Under the pieces are notes generated by a model. The model had not been told where the DNA came from. It ran no database searches and worked only from the letters and a program-made list of their open reading frames with translations. From CAYSLC01 sp964431545 (GTDB taxonomy: Bacteria; Desulfobacterota; Desulfobacteria; Desulfobacterales; JAABSP01), in assembly GCA_964431545.1 (NCBI GenBank), contig CAYSLC010000239.1, forward strand, positions 1-7,687: DNA of 7,687 bases, in the 5' to 3' direction. Positions 1 to 6,100 of the stretch are shown in pieces. The position numbers and the translations under genes are program-made. Each line of letters begins with the position of its first letter. Position 1 is the first letter of the stretch.

Positions 1-59
1 GCGTCGCGCGCCATCTTGGCCAGGGATTCGGGTTTGTTGAGGGACTGGAGTTTGGGCAT
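1..59 (-). CDS. 5' end of a divergent gene, possibly a GntR-type regulator (partial)
   Basis: An ATG at 59..57 on the minus strand opens a frame with no stop to the window edge, giving 19 full codons (MPKLQSLNKPESLAKMARDA with the last codon incomplete). A good Shine-Dalgarno sequence, TAGGAGAA, lies just upstream (70..63), and a sigma-70-like promoter is placed correctly behind it (116..89), so the start is well supported. The peptide resembles the N-terminal lead-in of FadR/FCD-class GntR regulators, where a short stretch ending in 'L' and an 'A' helix precedes the winged helix. That is a resemblance from a very short piece, so the function is only a guess. It is divergent from the GntR gene at 278. 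Confidence 0.55.
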   Translation of the reverse strand, partial: MPKLQSLNKPESLAKMARD

Positions 60-82
60 CGGTTCTCCTATTCCATATTGCG

Positions 83-96
83 TGTGATATATTACA
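83..96. promoter_or_regulatory. Near-perfect palindrome in the divergent promoter region, candidate operator
   Basis: TGTGATATATTACA equals its own reverse complement at 12 of 14 positions; only the fourth base and its partner break symmetry. It covers the likely -10 box of the leftward promoter and lies just upstream of the rightward TATAAT, so a bound protein could affect both directions. Ten bases of it (GTGATATATT, 84-93) recur in inverted orientation inside the dctP promoter (3085-3094). AT-rich sequence produces such palindromes by chance, so binding is inferred. Confidence 0.4.
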
Positions 97-116
97 TGCT
101 AAATATAATGTGTCAA
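89..116 (-). promoter_or_regulatory. Leftward sigma-70-like promoter for the gene starting at 59
   Basis: On the minus strand a perfect -35 TTGACA (116..111) is followed after 16 bases by TAATAT (94..89), which matches four of six -10 consensus positions. A 17-base spacing would use AATATA instead. The predicted start near 82 leaves a leader of roughly 20-25 bases containing the Shine-Dalgarno sequence of the gene at 59. Confidence 0.5.
104..109 (+). promoter_or_regulatory. Perfect TATAAT -10 box, candidate promoter for the GntR gene at 278
   Basis: TATAAT is present on the plus strand about 170 bases before the GntR start. No good -35 lies at 16-18 bases; TTGCGT (78-83) is 20 bases away, so this promoter may be weak or need an activator. 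It overlaps the leftward promoter. Confidence 0.3.
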
Positions 117-180
117 GCGTTTTTTTCCTCTTTTTTACAGTGCCCAAAAAGAACCTGTGGGCGCCAATCGGCCTTCCGGA

Positions 181-199
181 AAAATACCACTGGTATTTT
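181..199. promoter_or_regulatory. Perfect 19-bp palindrome in the GntR leader, candidate autoregulatory operator
   Basis: AAAATACCACTGGTATTTT is perfectly symmetric around the single C at 190 (nine base pairs on each side). The one-base centre makes it a poor RNA hairpin but a good two-fold DNA site for a dimeric regulator. Its core ATACCACTGGTAT (184-196) matches ACACCACTTGTAT at the first structural promoter (1007-1019) in 11 of 13 positions, and more loosely the dctP promoter (3093-3105). It sits about 80 bases ahead of the GntR start, as expected for self-repression. That it is bound by the product of the gene at 278 is inference. Confidence 0.5.
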
Positions 200-277
200 C
201 CAGGGTTTTTCGTTACCATTTTCCTCTTGGAGAAAACCCGACGGCCGCAAACTGACCAAAACGAATCGGAAAGATCT

Positions 278-934
278 ATGAATAAAGAGATTTATAAAAC
301 CATTAAGCGCAGAATCCTCTTCTTGGATTTCCAGCCCGGCCAAATCCTCAATGAAAACGTCCTGGCCAAAGAATTTCAGGTCAGCCGCACGCCGATGCGG
401 GAAGTCCTCTACCGGCTGGAATGGGAGCAACTGGTCCGGATCCTTCCCCGAACCGGCACCATGGTGATGGAAATCGAATTCCAGAAAATGCTCCACAGCT
501 ACCAGACACGGGTAGAGATCGAAGCGCTGGTGGGGAGAATGGCGGCCGAGCAGATCGGTCCGGACCACATCCAGGCGATCGAGGCCATTGGGAAGGATTG
601 CCGCGACCTGATGGGCGGCAAAGATCAAAAGGCCCTGGCGGAAATCGATTTCCGATTCCGGGACATCTTGCACCAGGCTGCCAGCAATCCGGTTCTGGAG
701 GAGATCTCCGAACTTCTTTACCAAATGACCTTCCGCATCTGGTACCTGACCATGGGCAAAGGCGACTGGAAAGCCGAAGTCCGGTCCCTGGCAAACGAGA
801 TCGACGAAACCCGACAGGCCCTTCAAAACAGCGCCCCAACCGCCGCCGCCGAAATCCGGCGGACCCACCTGCTGTCCCACATCGAACGGATCCAGGCCAA
901 ATTCTTCGGAACCCGGCCCTTCCATTCCGAGTAA
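278..934 (+). CDS. GntR-family regulator, FadR/FCD type, with an altered metal site
   Basis: A 218-residue DNA-binding regulator, typical in length for the FCD group. Residues about 5-65 form the winged helix-turn-helix, with the signature 'NENVLAKEFQVSRTPMREVLYRL' region at 25-47. Residues about 75-205 form the all-helical FCD ligand domain. The usual metal ligands of FCD domains are one Asp and three His. Here Asp124 aligns, but the first His is replaced by Arg128 and the second by Ile175; His197 remains, so metal binding is probably lost or changed. I chose the ATG at 278, where the domain begins; an in-frame start at 110 would add 56 residues unlike this family and run through the palindrome at 181-199. 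The Shine-Dalgarno (GGAAAG, 268-273) is modest. The gene sits beside the catabolic genes and is the likely local regulator. Confidence 0.88.
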   Translation: MNKEIYKTIKRRILFLDFQPGQILNENVLAKEFQVSRTPMREVLYRLEWEQLVRILPRTGTMVMEIEFQKMLHSYQTRVEIEALVGRMAAEQIGPDHIQAIEAIGKDCRDLMGGKDQKALAEIDFRFRDILHQAASNPVLEEISELLYQMTFRIWYLTMGKGDWKAEVRSLANEIDETRQALQNSAPTAAAEIRRTHLLSHIERIQAKFFGTRPFHSE

Positions 935-993
935 TCCCTTCCCCCAACCACTACTCAACGGCTCAACAAGTTGTAATGTCATTCAAAAGCCGC

Positions 994-1022
994 TTGACAT
1001 CGTTTTACACCACTTGTATACC
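994..1022 (+). promoter_or_regulatory. Promoter of the racemase-oxidoreductase unit (P1)
   Basis: A perfect -35 TTGACA (994-999), a 17-base spacer and TATACC (1017-1022) form a good sigma-70-type promoter. The predicted start near 1029 leaves a leader of about 64 bases before the ATG at 1093. The dctP promoter at 3080-3108 has the same two hexamers and the same spacing. Confidence 0.65.
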
Positions 1023-1023
1023 A
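1007..1023. promoter_or_regulatory. Candidate GntR operator overlapping the -10 of P1
   Basis: The 17-base ACACCACTTGTATACCA contains TTGTATACCA (1014-1023), which resembles the FadR-subfamily GntR consensus of GT and AC half-sites flanked by T and A. It also contains a degenerate copy (11 of 13) of the GntR leader palindrome. It overlaps the -10 box, so occupancy would block transcription. The matching element is at 3093-3109. Confidence 0.5.
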
Positions 1024-1092
1024 TAGATCGACTTGCCTTGTTCTGATTGGCATACCTGTCCATCGCTTTTGCGAATCCACGGAGGTTTTTCC

Positions 1093-1833
1093 ATGCCTGT
1101 TTACACGGTGACCAAAAAAAGTCAGAGCTGGCACGGGGTCCCCATCGGGATTCTCATCCTCAACGCCAGCTATCCCTGCATCCCGGGCAATGTCGGCAAC
1201 GCCACCAGCTTCCCTTTCCCGGTCCGCTACAAGGTGGTGTCCGAGGCGTCCATCAATGGTCTGCTCAATGAAAGGGACCCGGCCCTGGTCCAACCTTTTG
1301 TGGATGGCGCACGGGAACTGGAGGCCGAAGGGGTCCGGGCCATCGCCGGGGCCTGCGGCTTCATGGCCCTGTTTCAGCGGGAAATCGCGGAAGCGGTCCG
1401 GATCCCGGTGTGCATGTCCAGCCTGTTGCAGATTCCGTTCATCCGCCAGCTCCTTCCCCCTCGCAAACAGATCGGCATCCTCACCGCCAACGCCGGGGCG
1501 TTGACCGGCGCCCATTTCGACGCGGTGGGCGTGACCGACACGGAGGGGCTGGTGATCCGGGGGCTCGAAGATTGCCGGGAGTTCCGGGAAGCGGTGCTCG
1601 AAGAAAGGGGGACCCTGGATTCGGACCTCATGGCGCAGGAAGTGGTGGCCGCCGCCAAAGAGATGGCGGCGGCGCATCCGGATATCGGCGCCGTGCTTCT
1701 GGAGTGTAGCGATCTGCCGCCCTTTGCCCACGCCGTGCAACAGGCGGTTTCCCTGCCGGTGTTCGATTTCAACACCATGATCCGGCATGTCCAGACCGCC
1801 GTGGTCCAGCATCCATACCACGGATACATGTAG
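1093..1833 (+). CDS. Aspartate/glutamate racemase superfamily protein
   Basis: A 246-residue cytoplasmic protein with the two-cysteine layout of the Asp/Glu racemase and hydantoin racemase superfamily, which includes cofactor-independent racemases, arylmalonate decarboxylase and maleate isomerase. Cys88 in 'GACGFMALF' and Cys205 in 'LLECSDLPPF' are the likely paired acid/base residues. The second-half start 'KQIGILTANA' (125-134) is the repeated beta-strand entry typical of the two-domain fold. I chose the ATG at 1093 because GGAGG (1081-1085) lies seven bases upstream; an in-frame ATG at 1033 would start almost at the predicted transcription start and has no ribosome site. The substrate cannot be read from sequence. 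It is followed after 27 bases by the flavoenzyme, so an amino or imino acid or a dicarboxylate is plausible. The motif around Cys88 is not that of classical glutamate or aspartate racemases. Confidence 0.8.
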   Translation: MPVYTVTKKSQSWHGVPIGILILNASYPCIPGNVGNATSFPFPVRYKVVSEASINGLLNERDPALVQPFVDGARELEAEGVRAIAGACGFMALFQREIAEAVRIPVCMSSLLQIPFIRQLLPPRKQIGILTANAGALTGAHFDAVGVTDTEGLVIRGLEDCREFREAVLEERGTLDSDLMAQEVVAAAKEMAAAHPDIGAVLLECSDLPPFAHAVQQAVSLPVFDFNTMIRHVQTAVVQHPYHGYM

Positions 1834-1860
1834 CCCACCCAACAACAGGAAGGAGACGTT

Positions 1861-3036
1861 ATGTCCGAACAGCAGCGATACGACGTGGTCATTGTCGGCG
1901 GCGGGGTCATGGGCTCGTCCCTGGCCCACGCCCTGACCCGGGCGGACAACACCCTCAACGTGGCGGTGGTCGAACGGGACCCGACTTACGAACGGGCATC
2001 CACCACGCTTTCCATGGTCAATTTCAGAATCCAGTTCAGCCTGAAGGAAAACATCCAGATTTCCCAGTACACGCACGAGGTCTTCGACCGCTTCGAGGAA
2101 GAGATGCAAGTCGGCGACGACCGGCCCGACATCGACCTGTGCCGGGAGGGCAACCTGTTTCTGATCGACGAGGCCGCCAGGCCCGCGGCGGAAAATTCCC
2201 TGGGCCTTCAGCGGGATCTGGGCTGCGAGGTGTCCTGGCTGGACCCGGACGGCATCAAAGCCCGCTACCCTCTATATGAGGTGGATCAGTACGCCGGAGG
2301 GACTTTCAGCCCCCGGGACGGCCATTTCGACGCCTACGCCATGCTCATGGCCTACAAAACCAAGGCCATCGCCCAGGGCGCGACCTTCATCGCGGACGAG
2401 GTCGTGGCCCTGAAAAAAAACGGCGGACGGATTGCAGGAGCGACACTGGCGTCCGGCGGCGACCTCCAGGCCGGGTGCGTGGTCAACTGCACCGGGGCCT
2501 GGGCCGCCCAACTGGCGGCCACCGCCTGCATCGCGTTGCCTATCGACCCGGTCAAGCGTCAGGTTTTTGTCCTGGACACCCAGGTCAAGCCGGAAGGCCC
2601 CCTGCCCCTGACCATTCTCCGTTCCGGCCTCTATTTCCGGACCGAAACCGGCGGACTCCTGCTGGTGGGCAAATCCAAGCCCGAAGATCCCATCGGCTTC
2701 GATTTCACCTGGGACCGGGACCGGTTTATGGAGGAGTTGTGGCTGGAACTGGCAGAATTCATCCCGGCTTTCGACACCCTGAAACTGATCCGGGGGTGGG
2801 CCGGTCTGTACGCCGTCAACCAGATGGACGGCAACGCCCTTCTGGGCGAATGGCCCGAGTGCAAGGGACTCTATCTGGTCAACGGATTTTCGGGCCACGG
2901 CCTCCAGCAGGCGCCGGCCGTTTCCCGCTACATCAGCGAATGCATCCTGGGCACATCCCATGCACTGGATCTGTCGGTTTTCGATCCGGTCCGGGTGCTG
3001 GAAAAGCGGCCGTTGAGCGAGGACGGCCTCGTATGA
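1861..3036 (+). CDS. FAD-dependent oxidoreductase of the DAO family (FOXRED1/DadA-like)
   Basis: A 391-residue flavoenzyme of the D-amino-acid oxidase/glycine oxidase/sarcosine oxidase family. The N-terminal Rossmann segment 'YDVVIVGGGVMGSS' (7-20) with Glu38 ending the second strand binds the ADP part of FAD. The conserved 'RIQFS..ENIQIS' block lies at 56-68, the 'NCTGAWA' loop at 209-215, and the C-terminal FAD-closing motif 'GFSGHGLQQAPAV' at 342-354. The 'RGWAGLYAVN..DGNALLG' and 'GFSGHGLQQAP' blocks are closest to FOXRED1-like and sarcosine-dehydrogenase-like members. The reaction is likely oxidation of an amine or D-imino acid to an imine, with electrons going to oxygen or a carrier. 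There is no signal peptide, so it is cytoplasmic or membrane-peripheral. The Shine-Dalgarno GGAAGGAG (1848-1855) is strong. It is co-transcribed with the racemase-like gene. The exact substrate is not determinable here. Confidence 0.88.
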   Translation: MSEQQRYDVVIVGGGVMGSSLAHALTRADNTLNVAVVERDPTYERASTTLSMVNFRIQFSLKENIQISQYTHEVFDRFEEEMQVGDDRPDIDLCREGNLFLIDEAARPAAENSLGLQRDLGCEVSWLDPDGIKARYPLYEVDQYAGGTFSPRDGHFDAYAMLMAYKTKAIAQGATFIADEVVALKKNGGRIAGATLASGGDLQAGCVVNCTGAWAAQLAATACIALPIDPVKRQVFVLDTQVKPEGPLPLTILRSGLYFRTETGGLLLVGKSKPEDPIGFDFTWDRDRFMEELWLELAEFIPAFDTLKLIRGWAGLYAVNQMDGNALLGEWPECKGLYLVNGFSGHGLQQAPAVSRYISECILGTSHALDLSVFDPVRVLEKRPLSEDGLV

Positions 3037-3079
3037 ATACGGTTCAGTTTATTATAAAGATTCTAAAATATATTTTTTG

Positions 3080-3108
3080 TTGACAATATATCACCCCATT
3101 TGTATACC
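3080..3108 (+). promoter_or_regulatory. Promoter of the TRAP-racemase operon (P2)
   Basis: TTGACA (3080-3085), a 17-base spacer and TATACC (3103-3108) repeat the P1 design exactly. An A/T-rich tract (about 3045-3079, including the palindrome AAAATATATTTT at 3065-3076) lies immediately upstream and could act as an UP element. The predicted start near 3115 gives a leader of about 87 bases to the dctP start. It shows that the transporter unit can be transcribed independently of the upstream flavoenzyme gene, and no convincing terminator separates the two. Confidence 0.65.
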
Positions 3109-3109
3109 A
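3093..3109. promoter_or_regulatory. Candidate GntR operator overlapping the -10 of P2
   Basis: ACCCCATTTGTATACCA matches the P1 element (1007-1023) at 15 of 17 positions, including the whole TTGTATACCA (3100-3109), and lies in the same place relative to the promoter boxes. It is a weaker copy of the 184-196 palindrome core (three mismatches outside the centre). The conserved bases beyond the -35 and -10 hexamers suggest a regulator rather than only RNA polymerase. Confidence 0.5.
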
Positions 3110-3201
3110 GGACGAACATAATGGATGTTTTTTGAATATACCTTTGGTGAGTTCAGGAAAACGGGGACGATCCCATCACCCAAAAACGGAGGAGCGCACT
3201 G

Positions 3202-4206
3202 ATGAAAAAAGCAAAATGGTTGACTGCGGCAATTCTGGCGGTTTTTATGTTGGTTGCTCTCACCGGCAGCGTCGGCGCCGGGACCACCTTCAAGCTGGCC
3301 CACTGCGTCAAGCCGGACCCCAAGGGGCCCTATCAGGCCACGTCCCTGAAGTTCAAGGAACTCGTGGAAGAAGGGACCGAAGGCCGGGTCAACATCAAAA
3401 TTTTTCCCCAGCGGCAACTGGGCGATGACCGGGCCATCCTGGAAGGGGTCCGGGACGGCATCATCGAACTCGGGCTGGTGACCATGGGTCCCATCGGCGC
3501 CTTCGACCCCGTGGTCGACCTGTTTGAACTCCCCTTTCTGTTCAAAAGCCGGGAGCACATCGATGCGGTTCTGGAAGGCCCCATCGGCCAGAGACTTCTG
3601 AAGATGTCCGACACCTCCGGGCTGGTGGGATTAGGGTATTCCTTCGACGGGATCAGCAACATCACCAACAATCAGCATCCCCTGAAAAAAGTATCGGATT
3701 TCAAAGGCGTCCAGATGCGGGTCATCGAGGCGCCCGTGCGCATCGCCACCATCAAGGCCCTGGGCGGCAACCCCATCCCCGTGGCCTACGGCGAGCTGTA
3801 CACGGCCCTTAAAACCGGCGTGGTCCACGGCCAGTCCAACCCCAACTGGGTGATCACCGCCCGGTCTCTGCACGAAGTCCAGGATTACGTCTCCATCACC
3901 CAGCACATCGTGGCCCCCACCATGCTGTTTTCCAGCCCCGACACCCTGGCCAAACTTTCCGAGGCGGACCAGAAAGTGCTGCGGGAGGCCGCGGTGGAAG
4001 CCGGCCGCTACGGGCGGAACGTCTACTACGATTCGGAGGAGGAGCATCTGAAAAAGGCCATTGAAAACGGGATGGAAGTGGAACGCAATCCCGACATCGA
4101 GGGCATGATGGCCGCCACCGCCAGCGTGTACGACGAGTTCTTCAAGAAACACGCCGAAGTCAAGCCCATCGTTGAACAGATTCAGGAACTCGGCAAGCAA
4201 TTCTGA
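3202..4206 (+). CDS. dctP: TRAP transporter periplasmic substrate-binding protein, DctP family
   Basis: A 334-residue extracytoplasmic solute receptor. Residues 1-26 are a classical Sec signal peptide (Lys-rich start, hydrophobic core 8-20, likely cleavage after 'SVGA'); there is no lipobox cysteine, so the mature protein is soluble in the periplasm. The DctP signature 'FKGVQMRVIEAPVR' (168-180) contains Arg173, the residue that in this family pairs with the ligand carboxylate. It is followed by 'LGGNPIPVAYGELYTALKTGVVHGQSNP' (187-214), the classic hinge and binding region. Length is normal. The start is fixed by GGAGGAG (3188-3194), seven bases away. It is the first gene of the operon, with its own promoter. 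The ligand is a carboxylate by family rule; proline-like or hydroxyproline-like compounds are suggested only by the neighbouring epimerase-type gene. Confidence 0.95.
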   Translation: MKKAKWLTAAILAVFMLVALTGSVGAGTTFKLAHCVKPDPKGPYQATSLKFKELVEEGTEGRVNIKIFPQRQLGDDRAILEGVRDGIIELGLVTMGPIGAFDPVVDLFELPFLFKSREHIDAVLEGPIGQRLLKMSDTSGLVGLGYSFDGISNITNNQHPLKKVSDFKGVQMRVIEAPVRIATIKALGGNPIPVAYGELYTALKTGVVHGQSNPNWVITARSLHEVQDYVSITQHIVAPTMLFSSPDTLAKLSEADQKVLREAAVEAGRYGRNVYYDSEEEHLKKAIENGMEVERNPDIEGMMAATASVYDEFFKKHAEVKPIVEQIQELGKQF

Positions 4207-4225
4207 TTTTTCGTCCGTATTTCCC

Positions 4226-4255
4226 CCATGCAGCCGGCCCTGCCCGGCTGCATGG
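4226..4255 (+). promoter_or_regulatory. Strong stem-loop between dctP and dctQ
   Basis: A perfect 12-base-pair GC-rich stem (4226-4237 with 4244-4255) closes a six-base loop, CCCTGC. It lies in the 66-base gap after the dctP stop. No T-run follows, so it is not a canonical intrinsic terminator. Such hairpins after binding-protein genes commonly protect the upstream mRNA from 3' decay, so that the receptor is made in excess of the membrane subunits. Partial attenuation is also possible. The structure is seen; the role is inferred. Confidence 0.7.
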
Positions 4256-4272
4256 CCCGTCAAGGTGATCCC

Positions 4273-4809
4273 ATGAAGACCCCCCGCCCACCCCGCAGGC
4301 TCCAGGCGGTCTACGACGCCGTCACGCCCCTGATCCACCGGCTGGACGTTTTTCTCCGATATCTTCTGGCCGTGGGAATGTTCGTCATCATGACGGCGGT
4401 CATCTTCCATGTCTGCGGCCGGTATTTCTTCGGCCTCACCTACATGGGAACCATGGAGCTGGTGCGCTACACCGTGGTCTGGGTGTCCATGATCGGGACC
4501 GCCTGCGCCTTCGGGGCCCGGGACCACGTTTGCATCAATTTCCTGCAAAGCCGGATTTCGAGGCGGAAATGGTTCTGGCTCCACTTGCTGGGCGACCTCA
4601 TGCTCATCGCTTTCGTAGTCGTCATGATCAAAGGCGGGGTCACCATCAGCCTCCGCAACTGGCACCAGACCTCCCTGGGAATGCAGATCCCCATGCTCTG
4701 GCCCTACCTGGCCATCCCCCTGGGGGGGCTGATCATCCTTCCGTATTTATTCCATGACCTCCTGGGCAGGACCATCGACTACCTCTCGGGCAAAGGGGGC
4801 GCGACATGA
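4273..4809 (+). CDS. dctQ: TRAP transporter small permease, DctQ family
   Basis: A 178-residue membrane protein with four predicted transmembrane helices, at roughly 27-47, 64-82, 104-122 and 141-161, matching the DctQ topology. Family features include 'GRYFFGLTYMGTMELVRYTVVW' (49-70), in which the usual acidic residue and 'RY' follow the first helix, and the later 'MLWPYLAIPLGGLI' (141-154). The start is the ATG at 4273 preceded by AAGGTGAT (4262-4269). An in-frame ATG at 4228 lies inside the stem-loop and would add 15 residues unlike this family. The last bases overlap the dctM start (ATGA), indicating translational coupling. It forms the membrane complex with DctM that receives ligand-loaded DctP and is driven by an ion gradient. 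Confidence 0.93.
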   Translation: MKTPRPPRRLQAVYDAVTPLIHRLDVFLRYLLAVGMFVIMTAVIFHVCGRYFFGLTYMGTMELVRYTVVWVSMIGTACAFGARDHVCINFLQSRISRRKWFWLHLLGDLMLIAFVVVMIKGGVTISLRNWHQTSLGMQIPMLWPYLAIPLGGLIILPYLFHDLLGRTIDYLSGKGGAT

Positions 4810-6086
4810 TCTATCTGCTGTTTCTCCTGTTCTTCGCGCTGGCCTTCACCGGCATTCCGGTGGCCTTCGCCCTGGGCGCCCCCGCCATCATCTACATCTG
4901 GATCAAGGGTATCCCCCTGCTGCTGGTGGCCCAAAAAGTGTTCACCGGCATGGATTCCTTCCTGCTCACCGCCATCCCGCTGTTCATCCTGGCCGGCAAT
5001 CTCATGAACGCCTCCAAGATGACCGAAGAACTCGTGGAGTTCTGCAAGATCATCGTCGGCCGGATCCGGGGCGGCATGGCCCACGCCAACGTGCTCATTT
5101 CCATGGTGTTTGCCGGGATGACAGGGGCCGGCGTGTCGGACACGGCGGCCGTGGGGTCGATCCTCATCCCCAGCATGGTCAAGGACGGCTACAAAAAGGA
5201 TTTCACCTGCGCGGTAACGGCCATTTCCTCCACAGTGGGACCGGTCATCCCCCCCAGCATCCCGTTTCTGGTGTACGCCTCCATGACCGGGCTGTCGGTG
5301 GGCGCCCTGTTTCTGGTGGGCATCATTCCAGGGGTGTTGCTGGGGCTGTCCCAGATGGCCACCATCGCCGTCAAGGCCAAAGCGTACAACCTGCCCCGGC
5401 TGGAAAAAGAGGTCACCTTCGCCCATGTGGCGGCCACCAGCAAGAACGCCATTTTGGCCCTGCTCATGCCCATCATCATCCTGGGGGGCATCGTGGGCGG
5501 GCTGGCCACGCCCACGGAGTCTGCGGCTGTGGCCGCGTTCTACGCCTTCCTGGTGGGCGTCTGCATCCGCAGAACGGTGTCGTTCAGGGAACTCCTGGAT
5601 GTGTTCATCCAGAGCGCCATCACCACCGGCGGCGTGATGATTCTTCTGGGCACCTCGGCGGTGTTTTCCTATATTCTCTCCGTGGAACTCTTTCCGGAAA
5701 AGGTGGGCGCGCTCCTCACGGGCCTGACCGAAAACAAGATCATCATCCTGCTCATCGTCAATGTCATCCTCCTGGTCGTCGGGATGTTCCTGGACGTCGT
5801 GCCGGCCCTGCTGGTGATGACCCCGGTCTTTTTGCCCCTCATGGAGTCCATCGGGGTCCATCCCCTCCATTTCGGCTGCTTCATGGTCCTGAACCTGGTC
5901 ATCGGACTGGCCACCCCGCCGGTGGGCATGTGCCTGTTCGTGGCCGCCACCATCGGAAAACTGTCCATCGAAGAAGTCGCCATGGCCCTCCGGCCATTCC
6001 TTCTGGCCGTCATCGCCGTGCTGTTGCTGCTCACCTACTGCCCGGCCCTGGTTATGTGGGTCCCCAACGTCCTCGGCTACATGTAG
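4806..6086 (+). CDS. dctM: TRAP transporter large permease, DctM family
   Basis: A 426-residue, very hydrophobic transport subunit of normal family length, with about a dozen membrane segments and re-entrant hairpins. Conserved blocks are 'TAIPLFILAGNLM' (55-67), 'GMTGAGVSDTAAVGSILIP' (104-122), 'GPVIPPSIPFLVYA' (145-158), 'GGLATPTESAAVAAFYAF' (about 232-249) and the late 'ATPPVGMCLFV'. The paired 'P-rich plus small residue' blocks are the inverted-repeat core that binds Na+ and substrate in the elevator mechanism of this family. It starts in a four-base overlap with dctQ and has a G-rich ribosome site (AAAGGGGG, about 4791-4798). With DctP and DctQ it makes a complete three-part importer. 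Confidence 0.95.
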   Translation: MIYLLFLLFFALAFTGIPVAFALGAPAIIYIWIKGIPLLLVAQKVFTGMDSFLLTAIPLFILAGNLMNASKMTEELVEFCKIIVGRIRGGMAHANVLISMVFAGMTGAGVSDTAAVGSILIPSMVKDGYKKDFTCAVTAISSTVGPVIPPSIPFLVYASMTGLSVGALFLVGIIPGVLLGLSQMATIAVKAKAYNLPRLEKEVTFAHVAATSKNAILALLMPIIILGGIVGGLATPTESAAVAAFYAFLVGVCIRRTVSFRELLDVFIQSAITTGGVMILLGTSAVFSYILSVELFPEKVGALLTGLTENKIIILLIVNVILLVVGMFLDVVPALLVMTPVFLPLMESIGVHPLHFGCFMVLNLVIGLATPPVGMCLFVAATIGKLSIEEVAMALRPFLLAVIAVLLLLTYCPALVMWVPNVLGYM

Positions 6087-6100
6087 AAAAAGGAATTGCC

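Noticed and set aside
113..982. A 289-codon minus-strand frame opposite the first GntR gene
   Set aside because: A shadow frame; the plus strand carries an unmistakable winged helix-turn-helix and FCD domain.
979..2109. A 376-codon minus-strand frame opposite the racemase-like and flavoenzyme genes
   Set aside because: It spans a promoter and two genes with clear domain motifs, and shows no recognisable domain.
3065..3076. AAAATATATTTT palindrome followed by T residues as a terminator for the flavoenzyme gene
   Set aside because: There is no GC pairing or loop, so it would not form a stable RNA hairpin; an AT-rich UP element for P2 is a simpler reading.
3033..3083. A 16-codon frame (MNTVQFIIKILKYIFC) starting in an ATGA overlap with the flavoenzyme stop
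   Set aside because: It ends inside the -35 box of P2 and is made mostly of AT-rich promoter sequence; nothing beyond the overlap supports translation.
3631..4665. A 344-codon minus-strand frame opposite dctP and dctQ
   Set aside because: It crosses two well-supported plus-strand genes and the stem-loop, and has the same His/Gly-rich shadow composition.
4754..6100. N-terminal extension of the proline racemase frame, suggesting a large fusion protein
   Set aside because: This stretch is the out-of-frame reading of dctM (Arg, His, Gly, Pro-rich). The enzyme's domain begins exactly at the ATG at 6101, which has its own ribosome site.
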